Below are positions 16,666-26,526 of a stretch of 64,000 bases of DNA, one piece after another. Source of the DNA: Spirosoma panaciterrae DSM 21099 (GTDB lineage: Bacteria; Bacteroidota; Bacteroidia; Cytophagales; Spirosomataceae); the NCBI RefSeq assembly GCF_000374025.1, contig NZ_KB893173.1, positions 248,001 to 312,000 on the forward strand. The letters are read 5' to 3'. Numbering within the stretch: the first letter of the stretch is position 1; the number at the start of each line of letters is the position of its first letter. The notes below the pieces were generated by a model. The model made no database searches. It saw only the letters and a list, made by a program, of their open reading frames with translations, and was not told the DNA's origin. The position numbers and the translations under genes are program-made.

Positions 16666-19104
16666 ATGACGTTTCATTTACGCATTTGTTTTCTTCTTCT
16701 CTTTTTTGTTGCGAACAGCAATCTCGTAGTTGCTAAAAAAGACCCTGTACTAACGGGCACCGTTCGTGACCCGGCCGGTTCAACCGTCGAATTTGCCACC
16801 GTTGCCTTACACCGCGCTTCCGATTCGACAGTCGTTAAAACGGAGTTCAGCGATGAATCGGGAAGCTTTCATTTCGATCATTTACCCGCTGGCAACTATT
16901 TTATATCGGCTTCGCAGGTTGGTTTTGATCGGGTGCAAACCGCCCCTTTTTTGATGGCCTCCGACGACAAATCGCTGGCCCCTATCCTACTAAAACCCAG
17001 CAGCAAAACACAACTCAAAGAAGTTACGGTTCAGGCGCGTAAGCCGCTTTTTGAACGAGAAACCGACCGGATCGTCGTTAACGTTGATGGCAGCCCTTTG
17101 AGTGCCGGGGCCACATCCCTAGAAGTTCTTAGCCGTTCACCAGGAGTTACGGTCGATCAGAATGACAACATGGCGTTACGTGGCAAACAGGGTGTACTGG
17201 TTCTGATAGATGGCAAACGAGTACCCATGACTGGCACCGAACTTGCCGAAATGCTGCGAGGGCTACCGGCTAATTCCGTCGACAAAATTGAACTCATCAC
17301 CAATCCGCCTGCCAAATACGACGCGGCTGGCAGCGCTGGGATTATTTCCATTAAACTCAAAAAAGATAGTCGGCAGGGCACCAACGGGAGTGTAAATGCC
17401 AGTTATGGCTACGGTCAGTATGGCAAATTAACAAGTGGTATTTCGCTCAATCACCGCCACAAAAAAGTGAATCTTTTCGGCAGCTTCAATCATAATGATC
17501 GAAATGTGTATACTCGCCTGACCGTTCATCGAGACTTTTATCAGGCTAATCAGTTTGCCGGCAGTAGCGATCAGGACAACGTTGGAAAAACCCGGTACAT
17601 ATCCGACACCTACCGGGCTGGCCTGGATTATACGTTATCGAAACGAACACTGGCGGGGGTGGTAGTCAATGGATTGATTATGAACGCAGAAGCGCATATC
17701 CCGAATGAAACCCAAACGTATAATGAGCGCGGTGTCCTCCAATCCAGCTATCAGTCGGCCAACCACCGAACTCTATCTACACCCAATACAGCCGTCAACC
17801 TGAACCTGAAGCATAGCTTCGACTCAACGGGGCATCGTGAGTTGACGGCCGATGCTGATTTTGCCCATTACGAAACCCATCGACTGCAAAACCTGGCCAC
17901 CACCTTTACCATTCCCGTTCGGCCAGCTACTACGCTGTATGGCAATTTGAATGGGGATCTGAATATCAGTTCGGCGAAGGTAGATTATGTACATACCCTT
18001 AAAAACAAGACCCGTCTGGAAGCAGGGATCAAAACAAGTTGGGTCCACTCCAACAATGCCGTGCTGTTTACCAATACCAGCGAAGGAACAACCATAATCG
18101 ATACGGGTAAGAGCAACCAGTTTCGCTACGATGAGAACATCAGTGCGGCTTATATAAACCTAAGCCGAACCATTAAAAAGACATCGATTCAGGCTGGCCT
18201 ACGGGGTGAACAAACCAATGCCAGAGGCCTTCAACTCGTTGGCAACGACGACTTCGATCGTCACTATTTTCAATTGTTTCCCAGTGTGTTTATTAAGCAA
18301 AATCTGTCAAAAAGCCATGATCTGGGTATTTCGCTCAGCCGTCGAATCGACCGTCCAACGTACAATCAACTCAATCCATTCCGGGCCTACATTGACGCCA
18401 CAACATACTTCTCCGGTAATCCATCGTTGTATCCTCAATTAAGCTATTCGATTGAACTCACCCATACCTTCAAGCAAAAGTTCATCACGTCATTTAGCTA
18501 CAGTCGTACCGACCAGCCCATCATCAGTGTCGTTCAGCCAGCCCCCGAAGGAAATCGGCAAGTGGTGTCGACATTCCAGAATCTGACCCGATCGGATTAC
18601 TACGGCCTCACATTAACCGTTCCAGTACAGCCAACCTCCTGGTGGACGATGGATAATAACCTTGTGGCTTTCTACAACCGATTTATAGGTGACCTGGCAG
18701 GCACTTCGCTCAATACAGGGCAGCCAGCCTACAGTATCAATATAGCTAATACGCTCACGCTCGGAAACGGCTGGACAGCCGACCTGGGGGGCTTCTATCA
18801 ATCGCAACAAGTGTATGGTTTCTTCGACATTCGTCCGCAGGGGCAGCTCAATGTAGGTCTGCAAAAGGCCATGCTGGCGAAGAAAGGGGTATTGAAATTG
18901 AATATGACCGACCTTTTTTACACCAGCCCCTTACGAGCAACGTCGACCTATACGAACTACATTGAACGGCTGAATCAACGGCAGGACACGCGCGTAGCTA
19001 CTATTTCGTTTTCGTACCGCTTCGGCAGCGATACAGTAGTGCCATCGCGTCGACGAACGGGGGGAGCTGAAGACGAAAAACGCCGGGCAGGAAGCGCTTC
19101 CTAA
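16666..19104 (+). CDS. TonB-dependent outer-membrane receptor family protein
   Basis: 812 residues. Signal peptide (RICFLLLFFVANSNLVVA), then a carboxypeptidase-regulatory-like beta domain (about 25-115: LTGTVRDPAGSTVEFATVALHR), then a plug domain (about 130-230: LEVLSRSPGVTVDQND, GKQGVLVLIDGKRVP, VDKIELITNPPAKYDAAGSAGIISI), then a large beta barrel of the OMP_b-brl_3 type ending in an aromatic strand (TRVATISFSYRFG) with a short charged tail. This subfamily is less well defined than SusC; import of a peptide or siderophore-like ligand is possible. No SusD partner is present. Confidence 0.88.
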   Translation: MTFHLRICFLLLFFVANSNLVVAKKDPVLTGTVRDPAGSTVEFATVALHRASDSTVVKTEFSDESGSFHFDHLPAGNYFISASQVGFDRVQTAPFLMASDDKSLAPILLKPSSKTQLKEVTVQARKPLFERETDRIVVNVDGSPLSAGATSLEVLSRSPGVTVDQNDNMALRGKQGVLVLIDGKRVPMTGTELAEMLRGLPANSVDKIELITNPPAKYDAAGSAGIISIKLKKDSRQGTNGSVNASYGYGQYGKLTSGISLNHRHKKVNLFGSFNHNDRNVYTRLTVHRDFYQANQFAGSSDQDNVGKTRYISDTYRAGLDYTLSKRTLAGVVVNGLIMNAEAHIPNETQTYNERGVLQSSYQSANHRTLSTPNTAVNLNLKHSFDSTGHRELTADADFAHYETHRLQNLATTFTIPVRPATTLYGNLNGDLNISSAKVDYVHTLKNKTRLEAGIKTSWVHSNNAVLFTNTSEGTTIIDTGKSNQFRYDENISAAYINLSRTIKKTSIQAGLRGEQTNARGLQLVGNDDFDRHYFQLFPSVFIKQNLSKSHDLGISLSRRIDRPTYNQLNPFRAYIDATTYFSGNPSLYPQLSYSIELTHTFKQKFITSFSYSRTDQPIISVVQPAPEGNRQVVSTFQNLTRSDYYGLTLTVPVQPTSWWTMDNNLVAFYNRFIGDLAGTSLNTGQPAYSINIANTLTLGNGWTADLGGFYQSQQVYGFFDIRPQGQLNVGLQKAMLAKKGVLKLNMTDLFYTSPLRATSTYTNYIERLNQRQDTRVATISFSYRFGSDTVVPSRRRTGGAEDEKRRAGSAS

Positions 19105-19115
19105 GTATATCGCCC

Positions 19116-19169
19116 CAATAGGGTCGGCTTTAGATTTGTTGGCTATGAATCCTGAAGCTGGCCCTATTG
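19116..19169. terminator. Imperfect terminator hairpin between receptor and reductase genes
   Basis: 15-nt arms (19116-19130, 19155-19169) with two mismatches, 24-nt loop, between convergent genes. The outer 8 bp (CAATAGGG/CCCTATTG) are perfect. Confidence 0.45.
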
Positions 19170-19179
19170 AGACAACATG

Positions 19180-20046
19180 TCAGTATAAACTACGGGCAAA
19201 TTGCTCGATTGTTGTTGTAGGCCTCCCTAGGTCGTCCCAGGCCTTTTGGGACTCAAACACTTCGGGATAGTGATTCAGCGCTTCAGTAATGTGCCATCCA
19301 TAATCGGCCTGCGCTGTAAAAAGACGGCCTACCTTTAACAAAAAGGGCGGAGCTGTTACAATTCCTAGCTTTTCTTTTTTGTAGGCGTCAACAAAGCGCT
19401 CTGCCGCTTCGTGTTGCGTTAGGGCTTCCGGTCCCTGAATACTGTACTCCTGATTTTGGCCATCCTCAGCAATCAGAAACGACTGGGCCACCTGCCTGCC
19501 ATAATCTCTGGCAGCGACGTACATAGGTTTTACAGAAGAACGCCCCACCAGCAAAATAAACGGTCCCACCCGCTGTGTCCCGTTCAATGACTCCATAAAA
19601 CAGGACGGATAAAAAATACTATACGGAAGTCCCGACGCTTTGATCAGTTCGACAGCTTTCTTCTTTACATCAAACACCCACCATCGTCGGCCATTTCGGT
19701 ACTGATAGCGCATGATGATCGACGAGAGATACCCGACCCGGCGAACCCCTGCCTTCTGTGCAGCCAGAATCAGGTTTTGTAGCCCTTCAGCTTCAGTATG
19801 AAAATCGGATTGTTTTTCGCCCTGTTTGATGGACAGGTTCAAATAGACAGTATCCATACCCACCAACGCATCCCGTAGTGTTTCCCCATCACACAAATCA
19901 GCGGAAACAACATCAACATTGGGGAATAGTGTCCTGGTTTTGGCCACATCACGGGCAATGAGCCTGATGGGAAAACCAGCCCGAATCAGTTCACGCGTAA
20001 CCGGCTGGCCCAACATACCCGTTGCACCTACTATTGCAATGCGCAT
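19180..20046 (-). CDS. NmrA-type NAD(P)-binding reductase (atypical SDR)
   Basis: 288 residues. The N-terminal Rossmann motif is clear (IAIVGATGMLGQPVTRELI), then VVSADLCDGETLRDALVGMDTVYLN and RVGYLSSIIMRYQYRNG. The sequence lacks the classical Tyr-x3-Lys pair, as is usual for NmrA/HSCARG-type sensors and quinone-oxidoreductase-like SDRs. It lies 90 bp downstream of a TetR gene on the same strand and is the likely regulated gene of that pair. The substrate is unknown. Confidence 0.85.
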   Translation of the reverse strand: MRIAIVGATGMLGQPVTRELIRAGFPIRLIARDVAKTRTLFPNVDVVSADLCDGETLRDALVGMDTVYLNLSIKQGEKQSDFHTEAEGLQNLILAAQKAGVRRVGYLSSIIMRYQYRNGRRWWVFDVKKKAVELIKASGLPYSIFYPSCFMESLNGTQRVGPFILLVGRSSVKPMYVAARDYGRQVAQSFLIAEDGQNQEYSIQGPEALTQHEAAERFVDAYKKEKLGIVTAPPFLLKVGRLFTAQADYGWHITEALNHYPEVFESQKAWDDLGRPTTTIEQFARSLY

Positions 20047-20136
20047 ATCTACTCAGGCGGGTAAAAACTCGCTATACGAATCCAGAGAATTGGTCGATCC
20101 CATTTAGTGCCCCCGCACCACAGGCCAACCGTTCAT

Positions 20137-20730
20137 TTACCGTAAATCCCGAACAAACCGACGCATCGTTTCGCGATAAACCTGTTCCGATTGCTCAATA
20201 GGCTGTTCATTTTTCAGCAGCATGGCCAGGGTAATCATCCCATGCGAAACCGACCACCACTGAAAATAGAGCCGTCTGATGCTTTCTTCAGCTTTCGGAA
20301 TAAATGAAAAGATCGTTTTGCAAACAATACGACTGACGGCTTGCATGGATTCAGACTGATGAACGGGCAGGGAGCAAAGCGCACCATCCAGATTGTACAT
20401 CACCTGATAGATTTCGGGCTGCTGACGGGCAAATTCCCACTGCACCAGCGAGATTTCGAACAGGCGTTTTTCAGGGTCCCGATAGAGTGTCAGGATGCGG
20501 TCATACTCCTGATACAAGTGACGGAAACCTTCGTTTCGGATTTCGTCCAGCAGCACATCTTTGCTGTCGAAGTATTCATAAACAATGGGGGCACTGTACT
20601 CAATGGCATCGGCGATCTTACGAATCGAAACGGCCTGCCATCCTTCCCGGCGGGCGATAGCTTTAGCCGTTTTCAGAATGCCGGAGCGAGTCTGCTCACG
20701 GTTACGCGGCTTACGCTCAATTATTTCCAT
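20137..20730 (-). CDS. TetR/AcrR family transcriptional regulator
   Basis: 197 residues. N-terminal helix-turn-helix at about 13-60 (RSGILKTAKAIARREGWQAVSIRKIADAIEYSAPIVYEYFDSKDVLLDEI), then an all-helical ligand domain with the C-terminal TetR_C-type pattern (WWSVSHGMITLAMLL). It probably represses itself and the downstream reductase gene. A possible operator is seen at 20757-20779. The ligand is unknown. Confidence 0.93.
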   Translation of the reverse strand: MEIIERKPRNREQTRSGILKTAKAIARREGWQAVSIRKIADAIEYSAPIVYEYFDSKDVLLDEIRNEGFRHLYQEYDRILTLYRDPEKRLFEISLVQWEFARQQPEIYQVMYNLDGALCSLPVHQSESMQAVSRIVCKTIFSFIPKAEESIRRLYFQWWSVSHGMITLAMLLKNEQPIEQSEQVYRETMRRFVRDLR

Positions 20731-20756
20731 AAAAGCAGGTTAGTAAAAGTAATCTC

Positions 20757-20779
20757 AGTTAACGGTGTTAATTGACTGA
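20757..20779. promoter_or_regulatory. Imperfect palindrome upstream of tetR
   Basis: Imperfect palindrome with outer CAGT/ACTG and a core TTAAC-N3-GTTAA, 27-49 bp before the tetR start codon. A further ATTAATGT/ACATTAAT pair lies at 20789-20816. Placement suits TetR autoregulation; the match is by eye only. Confidence 0.3.
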
Positions 20780-20934
20780 AAACTACAGATTAATGTCGAA
20801 ATTTTCTAACATTAATGTATAATTTCTTAAAAAATACCGCAATTTTCCTACTTCCAAAGGGCCTTTTCTGAGTTTACCACCCAAAATTCACAGTAACTTA
20901 TATGAAGTGTAATTAAAATATAGATTACATCTAT

Positions 20935-21699
20935 TTACTTTTCAGCCAATAACCATACAGCTTCATCGCCAAGTGCAAAGGAATCGCCTGTAACCGTTCC
21001 ATAGCAGTCTATGACTTTTAGTCCTGCTTGCGTAAACAAATGCCGCAGTTGCGACAACGTATAAATGTAATGCTGTGCCAGTCGGGTTTGTGTAATACCT
21101 CCCTTAACATAGGTCAGGTGCGAATCAATCCGCCCCTCCATTGGTAGGTAGTCATTCTCCACCATAAACAGAATCGGTTCGCCATCGGTAGTCTCGATGG
21201 GCAACCAGTTCCGAGCCTGGTAGTCGGGCAACACGGCCTCGGCAACCATCTCAGAATGAACCAGAAATCGCCCACCCGGTTTTAGCAACGAAGCAACCCT
21301 GGATAAAAACGCTACCATATCTGCCAGCGGAAAAAAGCTAAAACTGTTACCCAGACAATAAGCCGCATCGAATGTGTGTTCATCACCTAAACTAGTCGCT
21401 GCTATGGTCAGGAAATCATCGGCAATTGCGGTGATAGGCAGTTTCTCTGTCTTAGACACCGATTGAAGTTCGGTTACATACTCCGACGAAATATCGATAC
21501 CTGTTATGTGAGCGCCCATCCGGGCAAGCGGTAAGGCATGACGCCCATAGCCACAAAATACATCCAGTATCCGATCGCCCGGCCCAAACTCTAGTGTATC
21601 GACCAGTAGTTCGAGATCAAGCTGGGTTTGTTCTTCCGTTTGCGCTGCTTTCCAGGCTTCCTGAGGTAATCCGTGAAAAAAAGTATGGTACCAGGCCAT
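20935..21699 (-). CDS. Class I SAM-dependent methyltransferase
   Basis: 254 residues. Motif I is ILDVFCGYGRHALPLARMGA (about 44-63) with the following acidic ITGIDISSEYV. Then FDAAYCLGNSFSFF as motif IV region and LLKPGGRFLVHSEM as motif V/VI. The CxGNS segment, instead of an N/D-PP-Y, argues against a DNA or protein-glutamine methyltransferase and for a small-molecule enzyme. It has its own 3' end near 20935 and a divergent neighbour, the ROK kinase. The substrate is unknown. Confidence 0.88.
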   Translation of the reverse strand: MAWYHTFFHGLPQEAWKAAQTEEQTQLDLELLVDTLEFGPGDRILDVFCGYGRHALPLARMGAHITGIDISSEYVTELQSVSKTEKLPITAIADDFLTIAATSLGDEHTFDAAYCLGNSFSFFPLADMVAFLSRVASLLKPGGRFLVHSEMVAEAVLPDYQARNWLPIETTDGEPILFMVENDYLPMEGRIDSHLTYVKGGITQTRLAQHYIYTLSQLRHLFTQAGLKVIDCYGTVTGDSFALGDEAVWLLAEK

Positions 21700-21948
21700 G
21701 TGGCGAATGATAAATTATGAATAATTAATGTGTCCAGTATCCTGATCTTAAAACTGAGACAGGTTAAAATAGATCGAATGCAACCTAAAATCAAAGTCTA
21801 TTTTACCGCTGGATAACATAATAGCAGTCAACTTCCTGAGGGTGAGAAGTAGATTATAATTATTATTTAATTGCGGCAAAGCGACTTAAACTCGTACTTC
21901 GTGGATTACTAACGATAAAGCTCAACTCCTTTAACCCTAAACCCTTCT

Positions 21949-22881
21949 ATGAAATCATACTGGGGCATAGACCTTGGCGGAACTAAAATTGAGGGCGTAG
22001 TCCTTTCGGCACCTTCGCCCGATGCGGTCCTGATCCGAAAGCGTATTGATACCGAAGCCCAGAACGGGTACGACCATATCCTGAATCAGGTTGTTAGCCT
22101 GATTCAAATGCTCAAAGCTGAAACCGGGTTAACGCCCGAACGCATTGGCTTCTCTACTCCCGGAACCTTCGATCCGGCACGGCAGGCCATGAAAAACTGC
22201 AACACAACCTCTCTGAATGGTAAGCCCATGAAGCAGGATTTGACCCGCCTGCTCGGTTTACCCGTCGAAATTGCCAACGATGCCAACTGTCTGGCTTTGG
22301 CCGAAGCTACGATGGGCATTGTACCCGAAATGGTCCCCGACTACCAAAGTGTTTTTGGGGTGATTATGGGCACAGGCGTCGGCGGAGGGATCGTGGTTCG
22401 GAGTAAATACAGCCAGCCCTACGATCGTCCGTTTGTACTCAACGGTTTTCAGGGGCTGGGTGGCGAATGGGGCCATAATGCCCTGGAAGAAAAAGGCTAT
22501 CCCTGCTATTGCGGCAAACGGGGTTGCGTCGAACAGGTAATTTCAGGCCCCGCACTTCAGCATTATTACCAACAGATTAGTGGCGAGCAGCGTACCATGC
22601 AGGAAATCATGGAACGTTACCACCAGGGAAATGATCTGGTGGCCAGCCAGACCATAAACCGTCTGCTGGAATATTTTGGTCGCGCTATATCCGTAATCGT
22701 CAACATCATTGACCCAGACGTCATTGTGATTGGTGGTGGCGTAGGTAATGTAGACTTACTGTATACGCAGGGTGTAGAACGCGCCCGTAAATATGTGTTC
22801 AACAGTGGGGATCTGAACACGCACTTTCTCAAACCTAAGCTAGGTGACAGTGCCGGAGTTTTTGGCGCAGCGATGTTATAA
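21949..22881 (+). CDS. ROK family sugar kinase
   Basis: 310 residues. The N-terminal phosphate-1 motif is GIDLGGTKIEGVVL; NDANCLALAEA is the sugar/catalytic-Asp segment; GVIMGTGVGGGIV is phosphate-2; and the zinc-site ROK signature reads GYPCYCGKRGCVEQVISGPAL. VIVIGGGVGN closes the adenosine region. It phosphorylates a hexose such as glucose, fructose or N-acetylmannosamine with ATP; the ROK signature does not tell which. It stands alone on the plus strand and its stop codon is the first part of a long hairpin. Confidence 0.92.
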   Translation: MKSYWGIDLGGTKIEGVVLSAPSPDAVLIRKRIDTEAQNGYDHILNQVVSLIQMLKAETGLTPERIGFSTPGTFDPARQAMKNCNTTSLNGKPMKQDLTRLLGLPVEIANDANCLALAEATMGIVPEMVPDYQSVFGVIMGTGVGGGIVVRSKYSQPYDRPFVLNGFQGLGGEWGHNALEEKGYPCYCGKRGCVEQVISGPALQHYYQQISGEQRTMQEIMERYHQGNDLVASQTINRLLEYFGRAISVIVNIIDPDVIVIGGGVGNVDLLYTQGVERARKYVFNSGDLNTHFLKPKLGDSAGVFGAAML

Positions 22882-22946
22882 TGGTCAGGGGGTGAGGGCA
22901 TAGGGTTGATAAAAAACTAACCCTATGCCCTCACCCCCTGACCATT
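22880..22946. terminator. Long bidirectional terminator hairpin (28-bp perfect stem)
   Basis: Arms 22880-22907 and 22919-22946 are perfect reverse complements over 28 bp with an 11-nt loop rich in A. The stem includes the last two bases of the ROK gene stop codon and ends 8 bp before the stop of the converging receptor gene. Confidence 0.85.
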
Positions 22947-22953
22947 TGCTTAT

Positions 22954-25617
22954 TTATCTTGGCCGTCCACCGCCCCGGTTTCCACCCTGAGCGGGTTGCT
23001 GTTGCTGCTGTTGCCCCCCTTCTCCTCCTTCTCCTGCTTTCAGGTCGTCATTATCGACAGAGCGGCCACGTTTACGTTGCGGCTGGTCGAAACTCAACTT
23101 ACCGAATTTATAGCTAAAGTTGGCCCGAATACCGGCGTTGTACAGGCTGGTGGTAGTGCTTTGTGCAAACAGGGGCGACGAGGATTCAGACCGGATCGTG
23201 AAGGGCATGTTGAAGAAGTTCTCTGCCGCAATCCCGAAACTACCACGCTTATCTTTCAGGTCTTTCTTCACACCCAGGCTATAAAAGGCAAACCCGCCCT
23301 GATAGCCCTGCAACTGAATCTGCTTACCCCGAATAAACCCAAATCCCTGCATTCCCCAGCCATTTTTAAGGGTTACGTTCGTAAAGAAACGGCCCGTTAC
23401 GACCCAACCCGAGTTGGTCGCGTTGTAAGCCGGAAGCGAGTTGTTGTTGGTCAGGTAGGCATAATACATATCGACCCCGCCCCCAATCTGCCATTTTGAG
23501 AACAAGGTAGCATTCCCGAAAATGTTGGCTCCGTAAGCCGATTCACGGCCAATGTTCAGATAGGTTGTCTGAATCGCCTGCGAAAGTGTCGGATTCGTTA
23601 CCTGACCTAAACCTGTTGTGACGGTATCCCGAACGCTGGTAATGGAGTTGTTGGTCTGACGGGCAAATAGAGCCACGTTCAGGTAAACACTCTTTACGTA
23701 AGCACTTCCACTTAACTCAAAGTTATCGGTCAGTTCGGGCGAGAGATACGGGTTCCCTTTAGTAATGTTGGTTGGGTTGGACGTATTCACGTTTGGATTC
23801 AGGAACTGAATACCGGGCCGTTGTAACCGACGGTTATAGGCCAGTTTGATTGTTTTCCCTCCTTTCAGGCTTTTTGAGATGTTTACACTGGGCACAAAAT
23901 TATTATAACTCGGTATACCCAGATCCTGCCCAGCTTTCACACTCTGATCGCCCGTCTGATTCTGGCTGTAGTTGGCATTGATGGTTGTATGCTCGTAACG
24001 GGTACCGGCTTTGAGGGTGTATTTGTTTTTGGTTGTAATCGTATACGATACGTAGCCTGCCCCGATGGTCTGATCATAATTTAAGGTGTTAGCCGTACGG
24101 GTCGGGTCGGGAACAAACGCCCCCGATCCGGCTGCCACATTGTAACTGTAGGCGCTTTCGACCTGCCGGAAGATTCCCTTACCTCCAAACTCTATCAATT
24201 GATTTTTCCCGATGGGCGTCTGGTAATCCCCCTGCACCGTACTCTCCTGATTATAACTGTTGTTGAGGTTTTGTAGCCGCGAAGCAATCGTCGAGAAATC
24301 CGACGAACTCATTATATCGGCCGTAAAATCATTATTACGGTTGTTTCGGCTGTATTGCGTCGAGAAACTAAGTTCCTGTTGCGGCTTGAAGGTGCGTGTG
24401 TAATCGATGTTGGCATCGACCGTACCCGACAAATCTTTGGTCAGTACGTTCCGATCCGATACGACAGGAAAATAAGATGTTGGCGAAACCGTGCGGGTAA
24501 TAAAGTTGTCCTGATTTACATAGTTGTTTCGGGCTCCATACCGAAGGCTGGCCGTGATCGCGCTGTTTTTGCTGATGTCGTAATCCCAGCCTAATGTATA
24601 CTGGCCAAACAAGCCATGATTGCGGGTATCGGCCGATTGCTCGGTTGTCGTGGTTCCATTGCTGCCAAACGTTTTCTGCGAATTTGCAAAACTTCCGACT
24701 ACGTTGTAATTCGCCCGTCCGAAACCACTCAGACTAAAGCCCATTTTACCCGTCCGCAAATTACCGTTCAAGCCCAGGTTGGCTCCCCGGTTACCGGCCC
24801 CCGTATCCAGATTGAGCGTAAATCCCTGAAGCGTATTCTTCTTGGTAATGATGTTGATAATGCCCGCTGACCCTTCGGCGTCGTATTTAGCCGATGGCGA
24901 GGTAATCACTTCAACGGTCTTGATCATATCAGCCGGAATCTGCTTTAAGGCATCGGCTACGCTGCTGGCGACAATCGTACTGGGTTTATTGTTGATCAAT
25001 ACCCGTACATTGCTGCTTCCGCGCAGGCTCACATTACCGTCCAGGTCGACCGATAGCAGAGGGACTTTCCGCATCACATCGGTTGCATCCCCCCCTTTAG
25101 CCGTAATATCCTTATCGGCATTGTACACCAGTCGATCCACCTTTTCTTCGACCAGCGATGCCTGCCCAACCACTTCGACTTCCTTCAGTGTTCGTACGTC
25201 GGCCGACAATTTTACAGACCCCAGATCAACATCGCCTTTGCGATTCAGCTTAACGCTCGAAACGGTTTTGTTGCGATACCCTACAAACGAAATCAGGAGT
25301 TGAAAGTCGCCCTCGGGCAATTTGTTCAGGGTGAATTTCCCTTTATCGTCGGCCACGGTTCCGTCGATCGTCTTTTTAGTTTTTGAATCGATCAGTGCAA
25401 TACTGGCAAATTCAACGGGTTTTCCGGTAGTCGAATCGGTTATGACTCCGGTAAGCTTGGCATTCCCCCGTGGCGAAGCATCGCTTGATGTACCGGGAAT
25501 GGCGGCTGGCCGTTGTTGCTGGCCACCGCCGGGTAAAGTTGGAAACTGCGCCCTGGCTCCGATTGATAGCGTAAGCAAAGAGGCACTTAGACAAAGAGAA
25601 CGTAATACGTTTTTCAT
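22954..25617 (-). CDS. TonB-dependent outer-membrane receptor family protein with Q/G-rich tail
   Basis: 887 residues, with a signal peptide ending near RAQ. Residues about 50-140 are a carboxypeptidase-regulatory-like domain (LTGVITDSTTGKPVEFASIAL). The plug spans about 160-265 (DVMRKVPLLSVDLDGNVSLRGS, VRVLINNKPSTIV, IKTVEVITSPSAKYDAEGSAGIINI). A large barrel follows. The last 30 residues are low complexity (six Q in a row, then G/R), beyond the barrel and probably a periplasmic or surface extension. Same subfamily as the receptor at 16666-19104, and equally without a SusD partner. Confidence 0.88.
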   Translation of the reverse strand: MKNVLRSLCLSASLLTLSIGARAQFPTLPGGGQQQRPAAIPGTSSDASPRGNAKLTGVITDSTTGKPVEFASIALIDSKTKKTIDGTVADDKGKFTLNKLPEGDFQLLISFVGYRNKTVSSVKLNRKGDVDLGSVKLSADVRTLKEVEVVGQASLVEEKVDRLVYNADKDITAKGGDATDVMRKVPLLSVDLDGNVSLRGSSNVRVLINNKPSTIVASSVADALKQIPADMIKTVEVITSPSAKYDAEGSAGIINIITKKNTLQGFTLNLDTGAGNRGANLGLNGNLRTGKMGFSLSGFGRANYNVVGSFANSQKTFGSNGTTTTEQSADTRNHGLFGQYTLGWDYDISKNSAITASLRYGARNNYVNQDNFITRTVSPTSYFPVVSDRNVLTKDLSGTVDANIDYTRTFKPQQELSFSTQYSRNNRNNDFTADIMSSSDFSTIASRLQNLNNSYNQESTVQGDYQTPIGKNQLIEFGGKGIFRQVESAYSYNVAAGSGAFVPDPTRTANTLNYDQTIGAGYVSYTITTKNKYTLKAGTRYEHTTINANYSQNQTGDQSVKAGQDLGIPSYNNFVPSVNISKSLKGGKTIKLAYNRRLQRPGIQFLNPNVNTSNPTNITKGNPYLSPELTDNFELSGSAYVKSVYLNVALFARQTNNSITSVRDTVTTGLGQVTNPTLSQAIQTTYLNIGRESAYGANIFGNATLFSKWQIGGGVDMYYAYLTNNNSLPAYNATNSGWVVTGRFFTNVTLKNGWGMQGFGFIRGKQIQLQGYQGGFAFYSLGVKKDLKDKRGSFGIAAENFFNMPFTIRSESSSPLFAQSTTTSLYNAGIRANFSYKFGKLSFDQPQRKRGRSVDNDDLKAGEGGEGGQQQQQQPAQGGNRGGGRPR

Positions 25618-25779
25618 AGACAGATTGTATTCGAGTAACTAGTAAAGCAAATGAGTATATAGTAGGCTTCGTGTCAAAAACTGGCCCAAAAGGCAACCCG
25701 ATTGGCCAAATTGGCCGCAAATTTCCTGAAAAAATCTAATTTTCACCAATACACCACTCATTTAACAAGTGCCCGGGCC

Positions 25780-26526
25780 TTACGCAGCAAACAATTCGGG
25801 ATGCTTCGTCAATTCGGGATAGGTACTGGGCGTTAACACTTCCGGTACATCGCTGGGCTCTGAACGGGAGGTGATTCGTTTGCTGATGCTGTAACTGTGT
25901 AGCTTACTGACCGGATATTGTTTGTTCAGCAATGCCAGCGCATCCCGTTCGTTCAGCTCATCGTGCAGCCATATCTGTTCATCTTTTTCCGATAACAGAC
26001 AGGGCATCCGCTTTTTCGAGTTGTGAATAGCCGCCAGCAAGGGGTTGGCATCCGTTGTCAACAGGGTATAGGTATGAATTAATTCACCTGTTTCGGGGTC
26101 TGCCCATTCATCCCAAAGTCCGGCTATGGAAACAATCTTCTGCGCCGTCGAATTGATATAAAACGGGAATTTCTTGCTGCCCATCGTATGCCATTCATAA
26201 AACCCGGTTACGGGTATCAGGCATCGCTTTCCGGTCTGAGCCGCCGATCGGAATGAGGGCTTCTCATACACTGATTCGGAACGGGCATTCAATGTGCGGG
26301 TACGTATCTCAGCGGCATTGTCTGAGGTTTTGGTCCAGTGGGGCACCAGCCCCCAACGCATATACTGAAACTGGTCGGGCTGCTGATGAGTCAGGATGGG
26401 CCAGTCGGGAAATTGGTAAGCATTGGCGTGGTAAACGGGCTGAAACGCAGAAGCCTCGGGCAGATTGGCCTCGTATCGCTCTTCGAGTTCAGAGCCCTTT
26501 ACATTCAGCGATTTATGGTAACACAT
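25780..26526 (-). CDS. SRAP-domain protein (HMCES/YedK family)
   Basis: 248 residues. The catalytic Cys2 follows the initiator Met (MCYHKSLN). Other SRAP landmarks: WGLVPHWTK, the Asn-containing NARSESV, CLIPVTGFYEWH with the active-site Glu, and the HNSKKRMPCLL His segment. Proteins of this family bind abasic sites in single-stranded DNA, where Cys2 forms a stable crosslink that shields the lesion. The gene is solitary. Its N-terminus is right because processing must expose Cys2. Confidence 0.95.
   Translation of the reverse strand: MCYHKSLNVKGSELEERYEANLPEASAFQPVYHANAYQFPDWPILTHQQPDQFQYMRWGLVPHWTKTSDNAAEIRTRTLNARSESVYEKPSFRSAAQTGKRCLIPVTGFYEWHTMGSKKFPFYINSTAQKIVSIAGLWDEWADPETGELIHTYTLLTTDANPLLAAIHNSKKRMPCLLSEKDEQIWLHDELNERDALALLNKQYPVSKLHSYSISKRITSRSEPSDVPEVLTPSTYPELTKHPELFAA

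Noticed and set aside
20789..20816. ATTAATGT/ACATTAAT repeat as a second tetR operator
   Set aside because: AT-only half sites 28 bp apart are expected by chance in this gap; kept only as a remark.
21765..21805. TAAAATAGA/TCTATTTTA repeat between methyltransferase and ROK genes
   Set aside because: 9-bp AT-rich arms with a 23-nt loop; could be chance and gives no clear functional reading.
22996..23499. 167-codon plus-strand frame over the receptor gene
   Set aside because: Opposite a well-supported beta-barrel coding region; no domain or signal.
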